11,880 nt of DNA from Bacillota bacterium (lineage in GTDB: Bacteria > Bacillota > Clostridia > Lachnospirales > Cellulosilyticaceae), in contig JAEZKI010000199.1 of assembly GCA_023415525.1 (NCBI GenBank), positions 1 to 11,880 on the forward strand, written 5' to 3'. The notes under the pieces were generated by a model. The model worked only from the letters and a program-made list of their open reading frames with translations, was not told the origin of the DNA and did not search any database. Positions 1 through 5,819 of this stretch are shown here, piece by piece. Made by a program: the position numbers and the translations under genes. Every line of letters begins with the position of its first letter. The stretch's first letter is position 1.

Positions 1-346
1 CATAAATACTTTCATCTATTTTGCCTTTTCCTTTCATAGGTTCTAAGCCTAGGAGTAAGTTTTCATAAACGGTGAGCTGTGGGAAGATCTCACGCCCCTG
101 AGGTACGTAACCAATTCCCATCCTAGCTCTTTCATAAGGTGTTTTCTTAATAAGTTCTTGTTGATCTAAAAGGATGGAGCCAGTAGGCGTATCTATAAGC
201 CCCATGATACTGCGAAGAAGAGTACTTTTACCTACACCATTTCTTCCTACAAGACAAGTAATCTTCCCCAGTGGAGCAGTTAGATCTATACCCTGTAATA
301 CTAAACCTTCACCATAAGTTGCAGTTAAATGATTTATTTTAAGCAC
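1..346 (-). CDS. urtE: Urea ABC transporter ATP-binding protein UrtE (3' end outside window)
   Basis: This is the second ATPase of the urea importer; in this family UrtD and UrtE hydrolyse ATP on the cytoplasmic face of the UrtB-UrtC channel. About 115 N-terminal residues are visible and the rest lies beyond position 1. The Walker A motif GRNGVGKST is at residues 34-42 and the Q-loop is in GYVPQGREIFPQ (Q83). Both wordings are typical of UrtE and of the related LivF. I chose the GTG at 346-344 as start, giving MLKINHL, because AGGAGG at 360-355 then sits 8 nt away. The in-frame ATG at 352-350 is only 2 nt from that site. With the GTG start the gene overlaps the end of urtD by 8 nt, which suggests translational coupling. 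The signature, Walker B and H-loop motifs are not in the window. The family is secure; the urea assignment rests on the whole operon. Confidence 0.9.
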   Translation of the reverse strand, partial: MLKINHLTATYGEGLVLQGIDLTAPLGKITCLVGRNGVGKSTLLRSIMGLIDTPTGSILLDQQELIKKTPYERARMGIGYVPQGREIFPQLTVYENLLLGLEPMKGKGKIDESIY

Positions 347-1103
347 CCACATCACCTCCTCTACCCAGATAAACATCTATCACCTTTTGGTTATTCTCCA
401 CATCCGTCATCTTACCTTCATCTAAAATGGCGCCTTCATGTAAAACAGTAACATCCGTTGAGCAAGCCCTTACAAATTCCATGTCATGTTCAACAATTAC
501 CACCGTACATTCTTTGGAAATGCGTTTAATGAGTTCACTGGTTTTCTCAGTTTCTTTGCGTCCCATACCAGCCACAGGTTCATCTAGGAGCATAAGCTTG
601 GGTTCTGATACAAAGAGCATACCGATTTCTAACCATTGCTTTTGTCCATGAGAAAGTCTTGTAGGTAAATAGTAACGTAAATCATATAAACCAATTTCTT
701 GTAAAGTTTCTTGAATCCGTTCGTATTTTTCTTTTGAGAGTTTCCCAAAAATGGAGGAGTAGAGGGAGTGTTTTTTCATAGCTGCTAGCTCCATATTTTC
801 TTGAATGGTAATGCCTGGGAAGATAGAGGGGGTTTGAAATTTCCTACCGATTCCTAGTTGCACGATTTCATGTTCACTCATTTTGCAAAGGTCTTGATTT
901 TGAGTGACTTGACGAAAAAGGACTTGCCCCTCTGAAGGATGGGTACGCCCACAAATAACATCTAGGAGAGTGGTCTTTCCAGCACCATTAGGTCCTATAA
1001 AAAAGCGAATTTCATTTTCATGGATGGCTGTATTGACATTTTTGATAGCTTTAAACCCATCAAAAGTAACCGTTATATTATCTAAAGTTAAAATAGGTTT
1101 CAT
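339..1103 (-). CDS. urtD: Urea ABC transporter ATP-binding protein UrtD
   Basis: This 254-residue protein is a cytoplasmic ABC ATPase expected to pair with UrtE and drive uptake of urea or a short-chain amide. Visible motifs are Walker A GPNGAGKTT at residues 37-45, the Q-loop in RKFQTPSIF (Q90), the signature LSHGQ at 150-154, Walker B LMLLDEP at 170-176 and the H-loop histidine H206 in VEHD. The stretches GRKFQTP and RKETEKT resemble UrtD more than LivG. The length is normal for the family. The ATG at 1103-1101 is preceded by GGAGGT with 8 nt spacing, and this site lies within the end of urtC, only 3 nt after its stop codon. The last codons carry the ribosome binding site for urtE. No defect is seen. 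A branched-chain amino acid LivG is the alternative, made unlikely by the UrtA sequence in the same operon. Confidence 0.95.
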   Translation of the reverse strand: MKPILTLDNITVTFDGFKAIKNVNTAIHENEIRFFIGPNGAGKTTLLDVICGRTHPSEGQVLFRQVTQNQDLCKMSEHEIVQLGIGRKFQTPSIFPGITIQENMELAAMKKHSLYSSIFGKLSKEKYERIQETLQEIGLYDLRYYLPTRLSHGQKQWLEIGMLFVSEPKLMLLDEPVAGMGRKETEKTSELIKRISKECTVVIVEHDMEFVRACSTDVTVLHEGAILDEGKMTDVENNQKVIDVYLGRGGDVGA

Positions 1104-1106
1104 TGT

Positions 1107-2216
1107 TTATACCTCCTCCTTTAGGGTAGTGGCTTTAATAGATCCCTCTTTTTGGGTTTCTATTTTAAGTTTTCTTTTTCTAAGGTGTTCTTTAAAGGTA
1201 TGGATGGCACCAGCTAGACCATTAGGCATATAGAGCATGACAAGTATAAAAATAACACCGATAAAGTAAGACCAGATTTCAGGAAAGTTTTCACTCACCA
1301 ATGTTTTAGAAGCATTTACAAGGAGTGCCCCTAGAATAGCTCCCACTAGGGTTCCTTTACCACCAATAGCTACCCAAATAATCATTTCAATAGAAGAAGT
1401 GACACTCATTTCATTAGGTGATATAATGCCGACTTGTGGAACATATAGGGCACCTGCAATACCAGCAAGTGCGGCAGATAAGCAGTAAATAAATACTTTA
1501 TAGCTCGTCGGATTATAACCAGAAAAACGCACACGATTTTCTCCATCGCGTATAGCAATTAGTACTTTTCCTATACGTCTATTAATCAGAAATTGACAAA
1601 GTAAATAGGCAAGAATTAAAAAAAGTAAGCTGGTATAGTAAATGCCGAGTTTGGTTTGAGAGTTAACGATATTAAAGCCAAAAATGGTGCTGAAATGAGT
1701 TAAGCCGTTAGACCCTCCTGTATAAGCTTGTTGCCCTACTAACAAAACCGTTGCAATAATGGCAATAGCCTGTGAAAGAATAGAAAAGTATACACCTTTT
1801 ATACGATTTTTAAAGGTGAGAAAACCTATTATAAGGGCAAGTAAAGTAGGTGCTAAAATAACCATGATAAGAGCAAAACCAGGTTGGGCAAAGGGCTTCC
1901 AAAAGTTGGGGAGACTTTCAAGACCACTCCATTTCATAAAGTCAACTAATTTGCCTCCAGAACCTTCTAGTTTAAGATACATAGCCATACAATAAGCACC
2001 GAGTCCAAAAAAGACACCGTGTCCAAGACTTAATATACCTGTATAGCCCCAAAGCATATCTAAACCAAGAGCAATAATCCCGTAACAAATGAATTTACCT
2101 AATAGGTTGGTGCGAAAATCAGATAAAAAGAAAGGTGCCATAGCTAGAAAAATAAAAGTCAGTGTAATCATTATTTTTTTCCACGGAAGGGATGCGAGTT
2201 TATGTTTAATAGTCAT
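1107..2216 (-). CDS. urtC: Urea ABC transporter permease UrtC
   Basis: This integral membrane protein of 369 residues is the LivM-like half of the importer channel. It is strongly hydrophobic and has several predicted membrane segments. It carries the family stretch GYTGILSLGHGVFFGLGAY near the N-terminus and the cytoplasmic coupling loop AIRDGENRVRFSGYNP, followed by LSAALAGIAGALY. The conserved AIGGKGTLVGAILGALLV stretch lies near the C-terminus. The longest reading frame opens at an ATG at 2234, but I place the start at the ATG at 2216-2214 (MTIKHK). The AGGAGG at 2228-2223 is 6 nt before this ATG and lies inside the longer reading. The gene then begins 10 nt after the urtB stop codon. The C-terminal tail is charged and probably cytoplasmic. 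The family is certain, and the name urtC follows from gene order and from UrtA. Confidence 0.94.
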   Translation of the reverse strand: MTIKHKLASLPWKKIMITLTFIFLAMAPFFLSDFRTNLLGKFICYGIIALGLDMLWGYTGILSLGHGVFFGLGAYCMAMYLKLEGSGGKLVDFMKWSGLESLPNFWKPFAQPGFALIMVILAPTLLALIIGFLTFKNRIKGVYFSILSQAIAIIATVLLVGQQAYTGGSNGLTHFSTIFGFNIVNSQTKLGIYYTSLLFLILAYLLCQFLINRRIGKVLIAIRDGENRVRFSGYNPTSYKVFIYCLSAALAGIAGALYVPQVGIISPNEMSVTSSIEMIIWVAIGGKGTLVGAILGALLVNASKTLVSENFPEIWSYFIGVIFILVMLYMPNGLAGAIHTFKEHLRKRKLKIETQKEGSIKATTLKEEV

Positions 2217-2226
2217 AGTACACCTC

Positions 2227-3135
2227 CTATTCATCTAATGAACGACTATTAATGGTGAACATACCTTTTGGCTTGAATTGTAAAAAGGTGATAACAGCCA
2301 TTAGGATAAGGACTTTACCTAATGAGGTATTGGTCATGAATTCTAGAGTAGTATTGCCAATACCCATAAAAAGTGCCCCGAAAGCAGTACCAGCAATGCG
2401 ACCTACCCCACCAAGAACAACAGTCATAAAAGTATCCACAATATAGTTAGTTCCAAGACTAGAACCAATAGAACCAAGCAGTGTAAGGGCACATCCAGCA
2501 ATGCCAGCTAAACCAGACCCTACTGCAAAGGTGTAAGCATCAACTTGGCGAGTAGGTACACCCAGGCAAGAAGCCATCTTTCTATTTTGCATAACTGCAC
2601 GTACCTTTAGTCCACTTTTAGATTTATAAAGTATAAAATAAATACTGGTACAAATGACAAGAACAAGAGCAATAATAAAGAGACGTTTAATAGGAAAAGA
2701 AATGGTACTGGTTATGGCGATGCCGCCATTTAAAAAAGAGGGTGGTTTTACATCTACATTAGGTGTACCAAAAATAGAGCGTGCAGCTTGTTGTAGGACG
2801 AGACTAATGCCCCAAGTCACCAAAAGACTATCTAAAGGCCTACCATAGAGATGTTTGATAAGAGTAGCTTCTAAGATAAGGCCAATTAAGGCAGCAATGA
2901 TAAAGGAGAAGATAAGGGCGAAAACATAATATAAGTCAAAAAGCCCCTCAGGCATACAAGCTTTAAAGATATTTTGAACCACATAGGTGGTGTAAGCCCC
3001 AATCATAAGGAATTCACCATGAGCCATGTTAATGACATTCATAAGTCCAAATGTAATAGAAAGGCCTAAGGCAGTAAGAAGTAAAATAGAACTTAAGCTA
3101 ATGCCATTTAAGACTTGAATAATATAGGTATCCAT
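2227..3135 (-). CDS. urtB: Urea ABC transporter permease UrtB
   Basis: This 302-residue membrane protein is the LivH-like half of the channel. The N-terminal helix is followed by LGLSITFGLMNVINMAHGEF and LMIGAYTTYV, which are hallmarks of the family. The C-terminal part has VVLGGVGRIAGTAFGALFMG. The cytoplasmic coupling segment is RAVMQNRKMASCLGV. The ATG at 3135-3133 has GGGAGG 7 nt upstream (3148-3143). The length fits the short form of UrtB, without the long N-terminal extension seen in some proteobacteria. An 89-bp gap containing a strong hairpin separates it from urtA, while the genes after it are almost contiguous. The last codons overlap the urtC ribosome binding site, so urtB and urtC are probably coupled in translation. 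Confidence 0.94.
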   Translation of the reverse strand: MDTYIIQVLNGISLSSILLLTALGLSITFGLMNVINMAHGEFLMIGAYTTYVVQNIFKACMPEGLFDLYYVFALIFSFIIAALIGLILEATLIKHLYGRPLDSLLVTWGISLVLQQAARSIFGTPNVDVKPPSFLNGGIAITSTISFPIKRLFIIALVLVICTSIYFILYKSKSGLKVRAVMQNRKMASCLGVPTRQVDAYTFAVGSGLAGIAGCALTLLGSIGSSLGTNYIVDTFMTVVLGGVGRIAGTAFGALFMGIGNTTLEFMTNTSLGKVLILMAVITFLQFKPKGMFTINSRSLDE

Positions 3136-3190
3136 AAGTTTACCTCCCTTTAAGGATGAATAGCCTTCATATTTTTATATTGAAGAAAGA

Positions 3191-3219
3191 TAAGAAGAAG
3201 GGGTAAGCCCCTCTTCTTA
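3191..3219 (-). terminator. Intercistronic hairpin after urtA
   Basis: The sequence 3191-3203 pairs with 3208-3219 in a 12-bp stem with one bulged base and loop TAAG. The core is GGGG/CCCC extended by TAAGAAGA/TCTTCTTA. It starts 6 nt after the urtA stop codon. On the minus strand it is followed by TCTTTCTTC rather than a clean T-run, so it looks like a leaky terminator or a barrier to 3' exonucleases. A weaker hairpin follows at 3165-3185. Such elements are known to raise binding-protein expression over the downstream permease and ATPase genes; that role is inferred here. Confidence 0.55.
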
Positions 3220-3224
3220 ATAGA

Positions 3225-4478
3225 TTACTCATTTGCAATACCCGAAGCCCAATCATAACTTGATAAATAAGGATCTGGTTTAACAGTAGAGTCAGTTGAC
3301 CAAACTTCTGTAATAAGACCATCCTTATTAATCACACCGATGCGGACAGGCTTATAAAGATGTTGATTATCACCATCAATTTTTACCAGACCTTCAGGGG
3401 CCTTAAATTCAAGTCCACTAGCAGCTGCTTTAACTGCAGCAATATCTGTTGAACCTGCTTTTTCAGCAGCAGCGGCCCAGAGATAAACAGCGATATAGGC
3501 AGCTTCAATAGGGTCATCAGTTACACGGTTAGCACCATATTTGGCTTTATAGTTTTCTACAAAAGTCTTATTCTCAGGTGTATCTGTTGTTTGATAGTAG
3601 TTCCATGATACAAGATGATTTTCCATATATTCTGTACCAATACCACTGACTTCTTCTTCAGCAATACTTACAGAACAAGTCATGATATCTTCAGGTGTAA
3701 TGCCTGCATCTTTGTATTGTTTGAAGAAAGCAACATTACTGTCACCATTTAAAGTATTGAAAATAAAGTCTGGCTTAGCTTCTTTAATTTTATTAATGAT
3801 GGTACTGTAATCCGTATGTCCCATTGGCGTATATTCTTCTCCAACAAGTTCAGCACCTAAGGTTTCTAATTGCTTTTTGATAATAGTATTGGCAGTACGA
3901 GGGAAAACATAGTCAGAACCAAGAAGGAAGACTTTTTTACCTTCGTTTTCTACCAACCATTCAATAGCAGGAACAATTTGTTGGTTTGGTGCAGCACCTG
4001 TGTACATAATGTTTGGAGAAGACTCCATACCTTCATATTGAACGGGGTACCAAAGTAAGCCCTTATATTCTTCTACAACAGGAAGAACAGTTTTACGGCT
4101 TGCAGAGGTCCAGCAACCAAAAATTGTTGCTACTTGATCTTGTTGAAGAAGTTTTTTTGCTTTTTCAGCAAAGATACTAGGTTCTGAAGCACCATCTTCG
4201 ATGACATACTCTATTTGTTTACCTAAAACACCACCTTTGGCATTGATTTCCTCAATGGCCATAATTTCAGCATCCTTTAAAGAAGGTTCACTAATGGACA
4301 TAGTACCACTTAGTGAGTGGAGAATACCTACCTTAATCGTGTCACTGCTAGAAGAATTATTGGGTGTTGGTGTGTTATTTGCATTGGGAGATTGCTTGGA
4401 GCTACATCCTGTCATTAAACTTGAAGCCATTAAGAAACAACACAATCCACTTAAAAATCTTTTATATCTTATTTTCAT
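3225..4478 (-). CDS. urtA: Urea ABC transporter substrate-binding lipoprotein UrtA
   Basis: This 417-residue protein is predicted to capture urea (or a short-chain amide) outside the cell and deliver it to UrtB-UrtC. It has a basic N-terminus, a hydrophobic core and the lipobox LMTGC with C25 as the probable lipidated residue. A low-complexity N/P/S/T linker follows (about 26-46). The mature type 1 periplasmic fold then begins with [17 protein letters not shown] (48-64). Highly characteristic UrtA stretches are [10 protein letters not shown] (120-129) and [16 protein letters not shown] (141-156). The longest frame starts at a TTG at 4496, but the ATG at 4478-4476 (MKIRYK) is better: the site AAAGGTGG ends 7 nt upstream and lies inside the longer reading. 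It is the first gene of the operon and has a structured leader. The formamide/amide binding proteins of the FmdD/AmiC kind are close relatives, so the exact ligand is not proven. Confidence 0.95.
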   Translation of the reverse strand: MKIRYKRFLSGLCCFLMASSLMTGCSSKQSPNANNTPTPNNSSSSDTIKVGILHSLSGTMSISEPSLKDAEIMAIEEINAKGGVLGKQIEYVIEDGASEPSIFAEKAKKLLQQDQVATIFGCWTSASRKTVLPVVEEYKGLLWYPVQYEGMESSPNIMYTGAAPNQQIVPAIEWLVENEGKKVFLLGSDYVFPRTANTIIKKQLETLGAELVGEEYTPMGHTDYSTIINKIKEAKPDFIFNTLNGDSNVAFFKQYKDAGITPEDIMTCSVSIAEEEVSGIGTEYMENHLVSWNYYQTTDTPENKTFVENYKAKYGANRVTDDPIEAAYIAVYLWAAAAEKAGSTDIAAVKAAASGLEFKAPEGLVKIDGDNQHLYKPVRIGVINKDGLITEVWSTDSTVKPDPYLSSYDWASGIANE

Positions 4479-4509
4479 ATAAAAACCACCTTTCAATTTG
4501 GGTTAGAGT

Positions 4510-4542
4510 CACAGAGAAGTTTTGGCCAGAAACTTTCTCGTG
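4510..4542 (-). promoter_or_regulatory. Second hairpin in the urtA leader
   Basis: CAC-GAGAA-GTTT (4510-4522, with one bulged A) pairs with AAAC-TTCTC-GTG (4530-4542, with one bulged T), leaving a 7-nt loop containing TGGCCA. It sits between the leader terminator and the urtA ribosome binding site and has no T-run after it, so it is not a terminator. It could protect the 5' end of a processed urtA mRNA or serve as a protein or RNA binding site. Only the pairing is seen; the role is inferred. Confidence 0.4.
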
Positions 4543-4602
4543 TAAAAAATAAAAAGAGGCTATAAAACATCATCATACGATGATTAGTTTTACAGCCCCT
4601 TT
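4543..4602 (-). terminator. Intrinsic terminator between the response regulator gene and urtA
   Basis: On the minus strand a long imperfect stem (4602 to 4553) has arms GGCT-A-TAAAAC-ATCATC and GATGAT-(TA)-GTTTTA-C-AGCC, with a 2-nt bulge, one internal mismatch and loop ATAC. The T-run TTTTT-A-TTTTTT follows at 4555-4544. It may end the kinase/regulator transcript. If urtA is transcribed from the candidate promoter at 4651-4679, it lies in the urtA leader and could act as an attenuator. Confidence 0.7.
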
Positions 4603-4609
4603 GCTACTA

Positions 4610-4621
4610 AACGATATCGTT
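4610..4621. repeat. 12-bp perfect palindrome AACGATATCGTT
   Basis: AACGATATCGTT reads the same on both strands and lies just upstream of the leader terminator, between that terminator and the candidate urtA promoter. It could be an operator for a dimeric regulator. I do not recognise it as a known site. Confidence 0.35.
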
Positions 4622-4650
4622 CATCATTTCAAGTAAAACGAGATGAAATA

Positions 4651-4679
4651 ATTATGTATTAATGATAGCGAAATTTAAA
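4651..4679 (-). promoter_or_regulatory. Candidate urtA promoter
   Basis: On the minus strand TTTAAA (4679-4674, 4 of 6 consensus) and CATAAT (4656-4651, 5 of 6) are separated by 17 nt, which would start RNA near 4644. The -35 element lies inside an inverted repeat AGCGA-N8-TCGCT (4667-4684), which could be an operator. The region is AT-rich, so chance matches are likely and the call is tentative. A poorer alternative after the terminator is TTTACA (4546-4541) with AAAACT. Confidence 0.3.
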
Positions 4680-4720
4680 TCGCTTAAAAACCCTAGAAAG
4701 CAGATATTTTCCTATAAAAA

Positions 4721-5797
4721 TTAGAGATGTTTTTTATAGTGGATAGGTGTGGCGCCTGTATAATTTTTAAAAAGTTTACAAAAGTAATCCGTAGAACGAT
4801 AACCTAATAACTCACTTATCTCATAAATCTTATGATTACGCGTTAAAAGTAGGGTTTTAGCATATTCCATTTTTAGTTTTTGAACATAGTCATTAAAATA
4901 AATGCCTGTTTGCTGTTTAAAGAGCTTGCCAAAATAATCTTTATTCAAACCTAGTGCATCTGCAACATCTTGCATGGAAGGAAGTTTTGTAAGATTTTCA
5001 GCTAAATAGCTGCAAGCGAGATGAATCACACTATTTTGGTGAGAGAGGTGATATTTAATAATCAGTTGTTGCATAGAAAAAATAATTTCATAAAATTTAT
5101 GTTCCAATTCATGAGAAGAAAATTCATGAAGAGATTGTTTGGGTGGTGCGGGCTCAATGAGCTTTAGCCAATTAAATGGGATGTAAAAACCATCCCAAAG
5201 TTTGTTTATAATATATTCCAAAAAAAGAATCATCTTGATAGAACCTAACCCAAACAGCTTGATAGCTTTATGGTAGCAAAGCTCAAGTTGCTGGTTAAGC
5301 TGAGGATTTAAAGTTGTAAAAAATTCAATAAGTTGTTGGGTATCCTCAAGAGGCATATAGATGCTTAGTCCTTCTTCTATTTTAGAAGAAGTAAGCTGTT
5401 CTCTTTGCAGTAATAAGGCTTGCTTATCTAGAGACTCCTTAACTTTAGTTAGAATAGGTTCCAGTGTTGTTTCATAAATTGGCTTAAGAATATAATCAGT
5501 AGCACCGAGACGAAGTCCTTGCTGTGCATACTCGAATTCATTATAAGTACTAGCAAGTATAACAGGAACTTGATACTCTCTTGCTCGAATAAGCTCTAAC
5601 AGTTCTAAACCATTAATAATGGGCATCTTAATATCTGTAATAATTAGGTCGAAGGTAGTGGTCTCAAGCTGCTCAAGGGCTTCTTTGCCATTATTAACCA
5701 TCGCTTTAATATGAAATCCACATTTTTCCCAAATAGTATAACGTGTATAAATAAAACGAATAACCGCATCATCATCAACTAATAAAATAGTGTACAT
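4721..5797 (-). CDS. Response regulator with AraC-type DNA-binding domain (YesN family)
   Basis: This cytoplasmic transcription factor has 358 residues. The receiver domain (about 1-122) has acidic residues D9 and D10, phosphoacceptor D55 in TDIKMP, S83 and K105 in the usual places. A helical linker of about 130 residues without a family I recognise follows. The C-terminal 97 residues (262-358) hold the two helix-turn-helix units of the AraC/XylS family, with MQDVADALGLNKDYFGKLFK and the second unit ISELLGYRSTDYFCKLFKNY. The ATG at 5797-5795 has AGGAGG 7 nt upstream. It follows the hybrid kinase gene by 22 nt, so it is the likely end point of that phosphorelay. The next operon downstream is urtABCDE, the natural candidate target. 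That link, and any autoregulation, are inferred from position. Confidence 0.92.
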   Translation of the reverse strand: MYTILLVDDDAVIRFIYTRYTIWEKCGFHIKAMVNNGKEALEQLETTTFDLIITDIKMPIINGLELLELIRAREYQVPVILASTYNEFEYAQQGLRLGATDYILKPIYETTLEPILTKVKESLDKQALLLQREQLTSSKIEEGLSIYMPLEDTQQLIEFFTTLNPQLNQQLELCYHKAIKLFGLGSIKMILFLEYIINKLWDGFYIPFNWLKLIEPAPPKQSLHEFSSHELEHKFYEIIFSMQQLIIKYHLSHQNSVIHLACSYLAENLTKLPSMQDVADALGLNKDYFGKLFKQQTGIYFNDYVQKLKMEYAKTLLLTRNHKIYEISELLGYRSTDYFCKLFKNYTGATPIHYKKHL

Positions 5798-5819
5798 AGG
5801 GTTTCCTCCTTGAAAAAGA

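Noticed and set aside
350..352. ATG as the start of urtE
   Set aside because: It is only 2 nt from the AGGAGG site. The GTG at 346-344 has 8 nt spacing and gives the usual family N-terminus MLK.
427..651. Plus-strand open frames inside the urt, kinase and chemoreceptor genes
   Set aside because: They are antisense to clearly conserved genes, show no family motifs and have no ribosome binding sites.
2217..2234. Longer urtC start (MNRRCT)
   Set aside because: The extra codons contain the AGGAGG site itself, and the ATG at 2216 is correctly spaced from it.
225..4478. Branched-chain amino acid transporter livKHMGF
   Set aside because: The fold families match, but UrtA carries [10 protein letters not shown] and [16 protein letters not shown], which mark the urea/amide group and not LivK.
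4479..4496. Longer urtA start from TTG
   Set aside because: The extra codons cover the ribosome binding site, and the signal peptide starts naturally at MKIRYK.
4543..4684. ANTAR-type double hairpin or a known riboswitch in the urtA leader
   Set aside because: I could not find the paired hairpins with six-base loops carrying conserved A and G, nor any riboswitch core that I recognise.
4479..4720. Sigma-54 promoter for urtA
   Set aside because: No TGGCAC-N5-TTGC pattern is present on the minus strand, and the regulator lacks an AAA+ activator domain.
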